From the NCBI GenBank assembly GCA_038316335.1, contig JBBQAM010000027.1, positions 1 to 53,299 of the forward strand: a stretch of DNA of 53,299 nt, written 5' to 3'. Shown here in pieces: positions 25,898 to 35,079 of the stretch. The stretch comes from JALHST01 sp038316335. Lineage in GTDB: Bacteria > Bacteroidota > Bacteroidia > Flavobacteriales > Flavobacteriaceae. Each line of letters starts with the position of its first letter. Within the stretch, counting starts at the first letter, position 1. The notes under the pieces were generated by a model. The model made no database searches. It was not told where the DNA came from and was given only the letters and a program-made list of their open reading frames with translations. Position numbers and translations under genes: made by a program.

Positions 25898-26653
25898 ATG
25901 CTAGCAAAACGCATCATACCATGTCTGGATATTAAAAATGGTAGAACCGTCAAAGGCATCAATTTTGTTGGTTTGCGCGATGCCGGGGATCCTGTTTCCC
26001 TAGCACAATTTTATGCCGATTCGGGTGCTGACGAATTGGTTTTCCTTGATATTTCAGCAACCGAAGAGCGCAGAAAGACATTGGCAAAGTTGGTTTATCG
26101 CGTTGCGGAAAAAGTAAATATTCCATTTACGGTAGGTGGCGGTATATCATCAGTAGAAGATGTTGATATTTTGCTTCACAATGGCGCCGATAAGGTTTCG
26201 ATAAACTCTTCCGCAATAAGGAATCCTGAACTCATTGATGAATTGGTGGCCAAATTCGGCTCCCAGTGTATCGTTGTAGCTATCGATGCCAAAAAAATAA
26301 ATAACCAATGGAAGGTGCATCTAATGGGTGGAAAAGTACCCACTACCCTGGACTTGTTCGAGTGGTCAAAGGAAGTCGAACAACGTGGCGCAGGCGAAAT
26401 ACTTTTTACTTCTATGGATCATGATGGTACCAAGGACGGATTTGCTAATGTGGCCTTGGCACGATTATCAAGCACATTGAATATTCCCATAATTGCGTCG
26501 GGGGGTGCCGGGAAGATGCAGCATTTTGTCGAAACATTTATTGATGGAAAAGTAGATGCGGCTTTGGCGGCAAGTGTATTCCATTTCAAGGAAATTGCAA
26601 TTACCGACCTTAAGGAACTATTAAAACAAAACGGAATAGCAGTACGTATATAA
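25898..26653 (+). CDS. hisF: Imidazole glycerol phosphate synthase, cyclase subunit
   Basis: HisF uses ammonia from HisH to close the imidazole ring, yielding IGP and AICAR. The 251-residue barrel starts MLAKRIIPCLDIKNGRTVKG, with catalytic D11, and continues with ELVFLDISATEERR, the phosphate site FTVGGGISSVED, NSSAIRNPELI, VVAIDAKKIN, the second catalytic aspartate region TSMDHDGTKDGF and IIASGGAGKMQHF. Length and motifs are standard. The start lies one base after the DinB-like gene. Confidence 0.96.
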   Translation: MLAKRIIPCLDIKNGRTVKGINFVGLRDAGDPVSLAQFYADSGADELVFLDISATEERRKTLAKLVYRVAEKVNIPFTVGGGISSVEDVDILLHNGADKVSINSSAIRNPELIDELVAKFGSQCIVVAIDAKKINNQWKVHLMGGKVPTTLDLFEWSKEVEQRGAGEILFTSMDHDGTKDGFANVALARLSSTLNIPIIASGGAGKMQHFVETFIDGKVDAALAASVFHFKEIAITDLKELLKQNGIAVRI

Positions 26654-26703
26654 ATAGCCTGAACGAACAGCGTATCGTATGGCAATAAAAATAGTAGGGA
26701 ACA

Positions 26704-27345
26704 ATGAAAAAAGAAATGGAACTTAAAACACCAAATTGGAATAAATTAAAGGAATTGAATCTAGCTTCCGACGTCGCGGGGCTCTTACCGGCAATAGTTC
26801 AAGATGCAATGACTAAAAATGTACTAATGCTCGGTTACATGAACGAAGAATCGCTTGCAGTAACCGAGAAAACTAAAAAGGTTACCTTTTATAGCCGCAC
26901 CAAAAAACGATTATGGACTAAAGGCGAAACCAGTGGGAATTTCCTTCATGTGGTCGAGATGAAACTCGATTGCGACCAGGATGCGCTCTTGATTTACGTG
27001 AACCCAGATGGTCCAACATGCCATACGGGGAGCGATTCATGCTGGAATGAGGTCAATAGTTCGCATTTCGGATTTTTATCCAAATTGGAAAAAATAATAG
27101 AAAATAGGCGCGCAATGGTCGATGCCGATTCGTATGTGGCCTCCCTTTTCCAAAAAGGAATCAATAAAATTGCCCAGAAAGTCGGGGAGGAGGCGGTCGA
27201 ATTGATAATCGAGGCTAAAGACAATGACCAGGAACTCTTTCTGGAAGAGAGTGCCGACCTGCTTTTTCATTATCTAATGTTGTTGCATGCAAAAGACGTA
27301 CAGCTTTTGGATGTGGAAAATGTATTGCGTAAAAGGCACAAATAA
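26704..27345 (+). CDS. hisIE: Bifunctional phosphoribosyl-AMP cyclohydrolase / phosphoribosyl-ATP pyrophosphatase
   Basis: HisIE carries out steps two and three of the pathway. Residues about 20-115 are HisI, with VLMLGYMNEESLAVTEKTKKV, FYSRTKKRLWTKGETSGNF and the zinc-binding DCDQDALL and CHTGSDSCW segments. Residues about 125-213 are HisE, a MazG-like helical domain with SYVASLFQKGINKIAQKVGEEAVELI and the EESADLLFHYLMLL acidic motif. The start may be this ATG or the one four codons later (MELKTPNW). It is the last gene of the operon; no strong terminator is seen in the 150 bases that follow. Confidence 0.95.
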   Translation: MKKEMELKTPNWNKLKELNLASDVAGLLPAIVQDAMTKNVLMLGYMNEESLAVTEKTKKVTFYSRTKKRLWTKGETSGNFLHVVEMKLDCDQDALLIYVNPDGPTCHTGSDSCWNEVNSSHFGFLSKLEKIIENRRAMVDADSYVASLFQKGINKIAQKVGEEAVELIIEAKDNDQELFLEESADLLFHYLMLLHAKDVQLLDVENVLRKRHK

Positions 27346-27495
27346 AATAAGTTCGACAACTATGGGCGATGCTTTTTAAGGAGAATTTGCCATGAACGAG
27401 TCGAAGGTTTAATAGCAACTGGGGCCTTAATTTCATACAATTTAAAATAAAAACAAGTATTCTTTTATTATTTTTAATGACTAAATAAAAATACT

Positions 27496-28899
27496 ATGGG
27501 TTCCAATAGAAGGGATTTTTTGCGCAAAGCGGCCATCGCAGGCATAGGTATTGCGGCAACTCCAAATTTAGGGTTCGGGCATAAGCTTCAAAAGGAGTAT
27601 GACATACAACCGTCCCTTGGTTATATGGGTGGGTTCAAAGCCCAGAAATTAACTACGGTACGTTGCGCCATTATAGGTGTGGGAGCTCGTGGCTCAGGAC
27701 ATGCCAGTCAAATAGCATCGATTCCAGGCACCGAAGTGGTGGCCATATGCGACCTGTATGCTGACCTGGCTGAAAAGGCCGCCAAGGAATGCAAGGATAT
27801 TGGGAAAACCGAGCGACATAAGAACATCCGTTTATATACAAAAGGGGAAAACGATTGGCGAACTATGCTGAAAGAGCAAAAACCGGATGCCGTTTTTATC
27901 GCCACTCCTTGGGAGTGGCATGCGCCTATGGCCATAGGGGCCATGGAAGCTGGTACGCATGCTTTTGTCGAAGTACCGATTGCCACAACCTTAAAGGATA
28001 TGTGGGACATCATCGATACCTCCGAACGTACCCAAAAGCATTGTATGATGATGGAAAATGTGAACTATGGTCGTGAAGAATTATTATATCTAAATATGTG
28101 CCGCCAAGGAGTTATTGGAGAACTATTACATGGTGAGGCAGCTTATATTCATGAACTTCGATCTCAAATGAACGAAGTTGAACGTGGAACCGGTTCCTGG
28201 AGAACATATCAATATGCAAAACGCAATGGGAATCTATATCCAACACATGGGCTGGGGCCCATTGCACAGTATATGAATATTGGCAGGGGAGATGATAATT
28301 TTGAGGTAATGAATTCTTTTTCATCACCCGGGAAGGGGCGCAATTTATATGCAAAAAAGAATTTCCCAGCGGACCACAAATGGAATCAATTGGATTATGT
28401 CGGTGGGGATATCAATACGTCGATCATCAAGACCACTATGGGGCGCACTATTTTGGTGCAATGGGATGAAACAAGTCCAAGACCCTATTCACGGCTCAAT
28501 TTGATACAAGGTACGCAGGGTACTTTGGCGGGATTTCCAACACGCATCGCTCTGGAAGGCGGCGTTGAAGGTGGTCCTGAGTCCCATCACGAGTGGGCCG
28601 AAGGGGATCAGTTGAATAAAATTTATGATAAATATGAGCATCCACTCTATAAGCGATTGGGGGATCTGGCCACTAAAATGGGAGGTCATGGTGGAATGGA
28701 TTTCATGATGCTTTATCGAATTATAGAATGCCTGCGTGAAGGTCAACCATTAGATCAAAACGTTTATGAGGGATGCCTTTGGAGCGCTGTTGGTCCATTA
28801 AGCGAAGCTTCGGTAGCCACTGACGGAATGCCCCAAGAATTTCCCGATTTCACAAGAGGCTCCTGGAAGACCACCACACCTCTGCAAATAATTACGTAG
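27496..28899 (+). CDS. Tat-exported Gfo/Idh/MocA-type protein, GH109-like
   Basis: The 467-residue protein begins with a twin-arginine signal (RRDFLRKAAIAGIGIAATP), followed by a Rossmann domain with AIIGVGARGSGHASQ (about residues 58-72), the FIATPWEWHAPM segment, and a C-terminal alpha/beta domain with YPTHGLGPIAQYMNIGRGD, GGHGGMDFMMLYRIIECLREG and a closing PDFTRGSWK. These match GH109 enzymes, which use tightly bound NAD for redox-assisted glycoside hydrolysis (alpha-N-acetylgalactosaminidase in the founding members). The actual sugar is not deducible. It is preceded by a 150-base spacer with AT-rich sequence and appears to be a separate unit from the his operon. Confidence 0.85.
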   Translation: MGSNRRDFLRKAAIAGIGIAATPNLGFGHKLQKEYDIQPSLGYMGGFKAQKLTTVRCAIIGVGARGSGHASQIASIPGTEVVAICDLYADLAEKAAKECKDIGKTERHKNIRLYTKGENDWRTMLKEQKPDAVFIATPWEWHAPMAIGAMEAGTHAFVEVPIATTLKDMWDIIDTSERTQKHCMMMENVNYGREELLYLNMCRQGVIGELLHGEAAYIHELRSQMNEVERGTGSWRTYQYAKRNGNLYPTHGLGPIAQYMNIGRGDDNFEVMNSFSSPGKGRNLYAKKNFPADHKWNQLDYVGGDINTSIIKTTMGRTILVQWDETSPRPYSRLNLIQGTQGTLAGFPTRIALEGGVEGGPESHHEWAEGDQLNKIYDKYEHPLYKRLGDLATKMGGHGGMDFMMLYRIIECLREGQPLDQNVYEGCLWSAVGPLSEASVATDGMPQEFPDFTRGSWKTTTPLQIIT

Positions 28900-29108
28900 T
28901 ATAATTTCGCTTTCGACGTGTCTTTAGAGCGGCCTTTAGTCCCTTCATTTTGCAATGGATTAAATTGGCGGATCTTGTATCACAAACTGCCTATCAGGAT
29001 GTGCTAGGATATGGGAGTTCCCTTTAATAGATGCCAGATTCTAAAATCGTTAAGTTTTCTTAAATAGATGGTGGTAAATAGGAATTGTAGTAACTTTATG
29101 AAATCGCT

Positions 29109-30263
29109 ATGAATACAAGAAAAGGATTTCGTTTTGCTTCCTACGAGGCACCGGAACAATCACCGTTCGACAAACTCTTTGATATCTTTCAGGAACTTAT
29201 CACCCATACTTCAGGAGATGTAGATGAGGCTTTGGATTGGCTGCGTGAGCTTGACAAGGAATACGAACTTACCGATGAAAATTATACTATCGACGATTTC
29301 ATTGAAGATCTAAAGGCCAAGGGCTTTCTTATTGAAGAATTTGAAGATGGAGGCACCGATGAAGATGGCGAGGAAGGCGAAGAAGGTGATGGTAAGGGTA
29401 ATCTTTCAATAACCGCGAAGCTCGAGCGCATTATCAGGCAAAGGGCACTTGATCAGATTTTTGGTAAAATAAAGCGTAGTGGTTCCGGGAATCATAAAAC
29501 CGGTAAATCAGGACCCGGTGATGAACATACGGGTGATTTCCGAGAATATCGCTATGGGGATGGTCTAGAACATATCTCAATGACAGAAAGCCTTAAAAAT
29601 GCCCAGATAAATCACGGCATTGGCAATTTTTCCTTAGATGAGAATGATTTGGTCGTAGAGGACACCCAATATAAAGCCCAGATGAGCACGGTCTTAATGA
29701 TTGACATAAGCCACAGTATGATTTTGTATGGTGAAGACCGCATTACACCGGCCAAAAAAGTGGCAATGGCCTTGGCCGAGTTGATAACCACACGATATCC
29801 TAAGGATACGTTGGATATTTTAGTATTCGGCAACGACGCTTGGCCGATTCCCATTAAAGACCTGCCCTATCTTAAAGTCGGGCCCTATCACACGAATACG
29901 GTAGCAGGATTGCAATTGGCGATGGATATGCTACGTAGAAAACGCAACACGAACAAACAGATCTTCATGATTACCGACGGCAAGCCGAGCTGTCTTCGAC
30001 TACCAGACGGTACCTACTATAAAAACAGTGTTGGCCTCGATGACTATATTGTCGAAAAATGCTATACGATGGCGCGGCAGGCTAGGAAATTGCACATTCC
30101 TATAACCACCTTTATGATTGCGCAAGACCCCTATTTAATGCAGTTCATTCGACATTTTACAGAGGCAAATAAAGGGAAGGCCTTCTTTACGGGATTAAAA
30201 GGTCTCGGAGAAATGATTTTTGAGGATTACGAAGCAAATAGAAAGAAGCGATTGAAAGGATAA
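29109..30263 (+). CDS. VWA-domain protein paired with an AAA ATPase
   Basis: The 384-residue cytoplasmic protein has an N-terminal helical part, a very acidic glycine-rich linker (residues about 76-97), a basic stretch and then a VWA domain starting near residue 193. The MIDAS motif is MIDISHSMI (D199, S201, S203), with later metal-site strands TLDILVFGNDA and FMITDGKPS. Its layout resembles the D subunits of chelatases and the VWA partners of MoxR ATPases. The AAA gene follows after 21 bases. Such VWA/AAA pairs act as chaperone-like or metal-insertion machines; the client of this pair is unknown. Confidence 0.85.
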   Translation: MNTRKGFRFASYEAPEQSPFDKLFDIFQELITHTSGDVDEALDWLRELDKEYELTDENYTIDDFIEDLKAKGFLIEEFEDGGTDEDGEEGEEGDGKGNLSITAKLERIIRQRALDQIFGKIKRSGSGNHKTGKSGPGDEHTGDFREYRYGDGLEHISMTESLKNAQINHGIGNFSLDENDLVVEDTQYKAQMSTVLMIDISHSMILYGEDRITPAKKVAMALAELITTRYPKDTLDILVFGNDAWPIPIKDLPYLKVGPYHTNTVAGLQLAMDMLRRKRNTNKQIFMITDGKPSCLRLPDGTYYKNSVGLDDYIVEKCYTMARQARKLHIPITTFMIAQDPYLMQFIRHFTEANKGKAFFTGLKGLGEMIFEDYEANRKKRLKG

Positions 30264-30284
30264 AAAAATAGGAATACATCCGCT

Positions 30285-31781
30285 ATGCAAAAGGAAATAG
30301 TTACTAAAAAAGGAAATTTGAAACCGGACAAAATTAAAACACTAGGCGATTTAAAAAAGAGTGGCTATCAGACAAAAAGTATCAAGGACGAACTGCGTGA
30401 TAACCTTAGGGAAAAAATTAAAAAAGGGGAAGCTTCGTTTCCAGGAGTTTGGGGCTATGAAAACTCGGTCATACCCGAATTGGAACGTGCTATACTTTCG
30501 AGACACAATATTAATCTACTTGGACTTCGCGGGCAGGCGAAAACCCGCTTAGCAAGATTAATGATCAATCTCTTGGACGAATGGATCCCTGTAGTCGAAG
30601 GTTCTGAAATAAATGATGATCCGTTGCAACCCATCTCGCGCTATGCAAAGGACCTCATCGCTGAAAAAGGAGAAAATACGCCCATATCATGGCTCCATCG
30701 TAGTGAACGTTTCTATGAGAAATTGGCCACGCCCGATGTAACGGTGGCAGATATAATAGGCGATGTGGACCCTATCAAGGCTGCAAATCTCAAATTATCC
30801 TATGCCGATGACCGGGTAATCCATTTCGGCATGATACCGCGAGCCAACCGCAGTATATTCGTAATCAACGAACTTCCCGATTTACAAGCTAGGATCCAAG
30901 TATCCCTTTTCAATATTCTAGAAGAGGGAGATATTCAGATTCGGGGATTTAAAGTACGATTGCCTTTGGATCTACAATTTGTTTTTACCGCGAATCCAGA
31001 AGACTATACCAATAGAGGTAGTATTGTTACCCCCTTAAAGGACCGTATCGGTTCACAAATCCTTACCCACTATCCAGATGCTATTGAAATCGCAAGGAAG
31101 ATAACCGAGCAGGAATCGAATTTAGACGAACGACAGACCGAATTGGTGTATGTACCCGATATTGCCAAAGATTTGTTGGAACAAATAAGTTTTGAAGCGA
31201 GGAAAAGTGAATATGTCGATTCAAAGAGTGGGGTAAGCGCACGCACGAGCATTACTGCTTTTGAAAACCTCCTCAGTACGGCCGAACGTCGTGCATTGCA
31301 AAATGGGGCTACCAATACCATGGTTAGATTGAGCGATTTTATGGGGGTTATCCCTGCGGTCACGGGAAAAATCGAATTGGTATATGAAGGAGAACAGGAA
31401 GGTGCCGACGCAGTCGCGGCCATCCTGATAGATGATGCTGTAAAGTCCTTGTTTCAAGTATACTTTCCAAAAATAAACAAGCTAGAAAAAAAGGATGCTG
31501 AAACGCCCTATGACGAGTTGTTGCATTGGTTTTTTCAAGGCGAAGGCTTTGAACTTCTCGATGATTTTACCGATGACGAATATAAAAGGGCACTCGACAG
31601 TGTTCCTGCCCTGAATCAATTGATTAAAAAGCATCAGCCCGATTTCCCTAAGCAAGATGTTTATTTTTTGAAGGAATTACTATTGTGGGGACTCGTTACC
31701 CATAAAAAGCTGAACAAACATAGGTTTTCGGAAGGGTATCATTTTAAGGATTTATACGGAAGTTATATTAGTGGATTATAG
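30285..31781 (+). CDS. MoxR/magnesium-chelatase-like AAA ATPase with altered Walker motifs
   Basis: The 498-residue protein has an AAA core of the chelatase/MoxR class: a P-loop at residues 80-87 reading GLRGQAKT, a Walker B-like strand IFVINELPDL (191-200), where N replaces the usual first acidic residue, a sensor 1 segment FVFTANPEDYTNRG and a long C-terminal lid. The P-loop lacks the G-K-T/S triplet (AKT instead), a change I recall as typical of this subfamily. A VWA protein precedes it in the same operon. The hairpin after its stop ends the transcript. Confidence 0.87.
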   Translation: MQKEIVTKKGNLKPDKIKTLGDLKKSGYQTKSIKDELRDNLREKIKKGEASFPGVWGYENSVIPELERAILSRHNINLLGLRGQAKTRLARLMINLLDEWIPVVEGSEINDDPLQPISRYAKDLIAEKGENTPISWLHRSERFYEKLATPDVTVADIIGDVDPIKAANLKLSYADDRVIHFGMIPRANRSIFVINELPDLQARIQVSLFNILEEGDIQIRGFKVRLPLDLQFVFTANPEDYTNRGSIVTPLKDRIGSQILTHYPDAIEIARKITEQESNLDERQTELVYVPDIAKDLLEQISFEARKSEYVDSKSGVSARTSITAFENLLSTAERRALQNGATNTMVRLSDFMGVIPAVTGKIELVYEGEQEGADAVAAILIDDAVKSLFQVYFPKINKLEKKDAETPYDELLHWFFQGEGFELLDDFTDDEYKRALDSVPALNQLIKKHQPDFPKQDVYFLKELLLWGLVTHKKLNKHRFSEGYHFKDLYGSYISGL

Positions 31782-31824
31782 ATACGGTTTTTCACATACC
31801 TCGATCACGGATGCCATTAAAATT

Positions 31825-31855
31825 AAAAGACCTTGGATTTTATCCAAGGTCTTTT
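31825..31855. terminator. Bidirectional terminator
   Basis: A perfect 13-base-pair hairpin, AAAAGACCTTGGA / TCCAAGGTCTTTT with a 5-base loop, sits between the convergent AAA ATPase gene and the membrane protein gene on the other strand. A/T tracts at both stem ends let it work for both. Confidence 0.9.
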
Positions 31856-31876
31856 GCCATAACACATGATAGGGAG

Positions 31877-32359
31877 TTATTCCCATGAATCTATCTGTCC
31901 GTTTATTTCATCAAAATTATAAGTGCCTACGAATTCCTTTCTGTACTTAAAGACTAAAAGCGTTAATACTAAAAGTAGAAAGTGAAAGGTTAGAATTAGA
32001 ATTCCAAGAGGCATAAACGTCTCAGGGATAATAAAATCAGCGTAATCGCTCGCACCAATTAAGATGAAGAAAACATCAAAAAACTTATATAAATACACTA
32101 AGAAAATAGCATACAGGGCATATTCAAGATTTCTCATTTTAGGGTCTGCAACTTCGTGTTCCTTGATCTTGAACCATAAGGCATACAAAAAAGTAAAGTG
32201 CGCGCTGGTAAGTATTGGAAATATATAATTATCAATTTTAAAAAAATAGAATTTGTTCGTGTAAAGTCCGTAAAAACTGAAAATGATTAATACTACCAAT
32301 ACAAAAATTGATAGAAGTAGTCCTGTTTTCCAGGGAAGCAATCGCATTATAGACTTCAT
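31877..32359 (-). CDS. Small four-helix membrane protein of unknown function
   Basis: The ATG giving MKSIMRLLPWKTG is preferred to a TTG three codons upstream; the product has 160 residues. Four hydrophobic segments are visible (about residues 12-31, 43-60, 76-98 and 110-135), separated by short loops, with a hydrophilic C-terminus ending in INGQIDSWE. It shares no clear motif with the WW-containing membrane family near tsaE. No family is recognised. It faces the AAA ATPase gene across the bidirectional terminator. Confidence 0.65.
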   Translation of the reverse strand: MKSIMRLLPWKTGLLLSIFVLVVLIIFSFYGLYTNKFYFFKIDNYIFPILTSAHFTFLYALWFKIKEHEVADPKMRNLEYALYAIFLVYLYKFFDVFFILIGASDYADFIIPETFMPLGILILTFHFLLLVLTLLVFKYRKEFVGTYNFDEINGQIDSWE

Positions 32360-32554
32360 CGTGAACAAGTTACTTGGATTTGGGGGAACCCGGTTTAAAG
32401 ACTTACAACGGCATCAAATATGTATTATTTCATAAATATCGACAAAGCGCACACAATGTTGACAATGTCCGAAAACCTGTTGTGAAATAAGACGCGGGGA
32501 ACGCTTTTCAATTTTTAGCTATCGTATTCAATTTTATTTCTATTATTAGGGTTT

Positions 32555-32995
32555 TTATGTGAGCCACTTTTTATGGGAGGCTGAACGTGCCAGGAAAACC
32601 AAAAGAAACCCCACTATTATAATCACGATCGGCATGATCAACGCGCCCGCGCCCGATACTATAGGAGAAGCGTCGCTCAAAAAGAACGAATAGGACATCT
32701 GGGCAAGGGCACCTAGTAGTGAAACGATTAAGACAGGAGCGGCCCATTTTTTCCGAAGTAACAATGCGATGCATCCTAGGGCTCCGGCCCAAACTGCAAT
32801 CGCAAACGCACTATGTACCCAAAGGGGTTGCGCCTCCAAGAGCTGCCGTTGTTCTTGAGTGAGGAGTTCTAGATCCTCTGCAGACATAAATACCTGTTGT
32901 AAATAGGCTCCTACGCCCACGAGGTTCCATAATAGGGCCAATACACTGACCATCCAAAACCACGTAGGTGGTTTTACAGCATGTTCTTGGTTCAT
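32555..32995 (-). CDS. Four-helix membrane protein, conserved in flavobacteria
   Basis: The 146-residue protein has four predicted membrane helices: WFWMVSVLALLWNLVGVGAY, an alanine-rich HSAFAIAVWAGALGCIALLL, APVLIVSLLGALAQMSYSFF and IMPIVIIIVGFLLVFLA. A hydrophilic loop (SAEDLELLTQEQRQLLEAQ) lies between the first two. The pattern matches a family of small membrane proteins common in marine Bacteroidetes and annotated as hypothetical. No function is known to me. Its start is ATG, divergent from the truA-like gene. Confidence 0.75.
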   Translation of the reverse strand: MNQEHAVKPPTWFWMVSVLALLWNLVGVGAYLQQVFMSAEDLELLTQEQRQLLEAQPLWVHSAFAIAVWAGALGCIALLLRKKWAAPVLIVSLLGALAQMSYSFFLSDASPIVSGAGALIMPIVIIIVGFLLVFLARSASHKKWLT

Positions 32996-33126
32996 TTTTT
33001 TATTTTTTTGTTGGTTGAGTCATTTAAGGTACAAAAAATTTCTATTGATAATGTCTTGCAAATAGTCACCTAAAGTATCCCGTACCGATTCACGTATCTT
33101 TTTCGAATTTTGGTACTTTCGTATGT

Positions 33127-33912
33127 ATGGAGAAACAACGACACTGTTATTTGCTTCGACTACAGTTTTTAGGTTTTAGATATAGTGGTTGGCAAAAACA
33201 ACCAGGGCAAAGAACGATTGAGGGCATGTTGTCAAAAACTTTAAAATTTGTCTTGCCTGGGCGCAAATTCAAAGTTTTGGGGGCGGGTAGGACCGATGCA
33301 AAGGTTTCGGCCCTTGATGCGGCCTTCGAGCTATTTCTTGATGGTTTGGCCCTTGAAAATCAAGGTACCTTTCTTGTCGAATTTAATCGCAATTTACCTC
33401 CAGATATACGTGTCATTGATATTATTGAAGTCACCAACGATTTCAATATTATAAAAGACAGTAAGACGAAGGAATATGTCTACCTGTTTTCGTATGGCGA
33501 AAAAAACCATCCATTCTGTGCCCCTTTTATTGCAAATATCCAAGGGGAACTTGCTATAGATACTATGAAGAGGGCCGCTAAACAGTTCATGGGCACCCAT
33601 GATTTCACTTTATATACGGCACGATTACAGCCAAACACCAAGGTTGTTAGGTGTGTTGATTTCCGCGAAATCAAACCAAACGACCTTCTAAAGGCCAATT
33701 TCTTTCCAGAAAATAGCTTTGCATTCATCGTGCGGGGTCAGGGCTTTATGCGCTATCAAATTCGCATGATGATGGGGGCCTTGGTATTACTGGGAAAAGG
33801 GGAGCTCACCGAAAAGGAATTTGCCGATACATTATCGGGTGATTCCCAGAGAAAGCTCGATTATGTCGTGCCTGGTTCTGGATTATTATTGAATGCACTA
33901 GAATTTAATTAA
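33127..33912 (+). CDS. TruA-family tRNA pseudouridine synthase, divergent
   Basis: The 261-residue product is a TruA-family pseudouridine synthase: RLQFLGFRYSGWQKQPGQRTIEG at the N-terminus, the catalytic aspartate D57 in LGAGRTDAKVSAL, the SKTKEYVYLF motif and the RGQGFMRYQIRMMMGAL motif that closes the active site. In canonical TruA the active-site loop is GRTDxGVHA; here it is GRTDAKVSA, so the glycine and histidine after the catalytic Asp are changed. It may be a second, paralogous TruA with a different target uridine. A TACTTTCG sequence just upstream resembles a -7 element. Confidence 0.82.
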   Translation: MEKQRHCYLLRLQFLGFRYSGWQKQPGQRTIEGMLSKTLKFVLPGRKFKVLGAGRTDAKVSALDAAFELFLDGLALENQGTFLVEFNRNLPPDIRVIDIIEVTNDFNIIKDSKTKEYVYLFSYGEKNHPFCAPFIANIQGELAIDTMKRAAKQFMGTHDFTLYTARLQPNTKVVRCVDFREIKPNDLLKANFFPENSFAFIVRGQGFMRYQIRMMMGALVLLGKGELTEKEFADTLSGDSQRKLDYVVPGSGLLLNALEFN

Positions 33913-33952
33913 CAAATGAAGCATTTAGTATATTTATAGAAATATCAAATTC

Positions 33953-35041
33953 ATGGGCAAAAAAAAATCCGGGATCAAAACGAATAAAAAAAATTCCAAA
34001 AGGTTTCAAAAATTAGGCAAGGCACCGGGCACGATCGATTACTTAGGAAATAGGGAAGCGAGTGCGGCAAAAGTTACCATAATTGAATATAACGAAGGAT
34101 TTCATGAGGTCCATTATCCTGGAAAGATTGATCAAATTCTGGCACAAAAAGATACTCCGACCGTATCCTGGGTCAATATTGTAGGCTTAAGCGACACCCC
34201 TTTTATAGAAAAAATAGGGAAACATTTTGGACTGAATCCATTGACGTTAGAGGATATCGTTAACACCGAACAACGCCCAAAAATAGATGAATATGATAGC
34301 TATATTTTCGGGGTTTTTAAAATGCTTTATATTAATGAAGCCGACGAGGTAATACGCGAACATGTCGCCATAATTTTGTTGGAACATTGCGTGTTGGTCT
34401 TTCAAGAACTTGATGATGATGTATTTAATGGGCTTCGGGATAGAATACAAAATCAAACGGGGCGGATTCGTAGTAAAAGTGCCGATTACTTGTTTTTTGC
34501 ATTTATGGATGCCATTATCGATAATTACTTTTTGGTCATCGAACATATCAATCAACATATGGAAATTTTGGAAGAGGAAGTATATTCTGATCCAAAACCT
34601 GAAACAGCTCGTAAAATCCAACAGTTGAAAACAGAGGTTCTGAAGATCAGGCGTTGGGTTTCCCCGGTAAAGGAGTTGATCAATAAATTAATCGATTCGG
34701 AAAGTGCGTTGATTACTAAGGACACAAAAATATTTTTAAGGGATGTGCTAGATCACGCCACAGAAATAAATGAAAGCCTGCAGATATATCGTGAAATGTC
34801 AATGAGTTTGATGGAAATGTATATGAGCAATATCAGCAATAAAATGAACGAGGTAATGAAGGTGCTCACCATCATGGCCTCGATATTCATACCCTTGACT
34901 TTTCTTGTAGGAGTGTATGGCATGAATTTCGAATATATGCCCGAATTGCATTGGCGGAACGGCTATTTCATAATTTTGGGTGTAATGTTCCTGATATTCG
35001 TAGTTATGCTACTCTATTTCAAAAGAAAGGATTGGCTTTAA
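33953..35041 (+). CDS. corA: CorA-family magnesium/cobalt transporter
   Basis: The 362-residue protein has the soluble cytoplasmic funnel typical of CorA (VSWVNIVGLSDTPFIEKIGKHF, LEDIVNTEQRPKIDEYDSY) and a long stalk helix, with two C-terminal membrane helices (about residues 303-322 and 335-354). The signature GMN selectivity motif is in VGVYGMNFEYMPEL between them, and the C-terminus is the basic KRKDWL. It should pass Mg2+ and perhaps Co2+ down the membrane potential as a pentamer. It follows the truA-like gene after 40 bases and converges with cysM. Confidence 0.95.
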   Translation: MGKKKSGIKTNKKNSKRFQKLGKAPGTIDYLGNREASAAKVTIIEYNEGFHEVHYPGKIDQILAQKDTPTVSWVNIVGLSDTPFIEKIGKHFGLNPLTLEDIVNTEQRPKIDEYDSYIFGVFKMLYINEADEVIREHVAIILLEHCVLVFQELDDDVFNGLRDRIQNQTGRIRSKSADYLFFAFMDAIIDNYFLVIEHINQHMEILEEEVYSDPKPETARKIQQLKTEVLKIRRWVSPVKELINKLIDSESALITKDTKIFLRDVLDHATEINESLQIYREMSMSLMEMYMSNISNKMNEVMKVLTIMASIFIPLTFLVGVYGMNFEYMPELHWRNGYFIILGVMFLIFVVMLLYFKRKDWL

Positions 35042-35079
35042 TAGCATGCTGCTACTGAATTTTAAGGAATCATTTGTTT

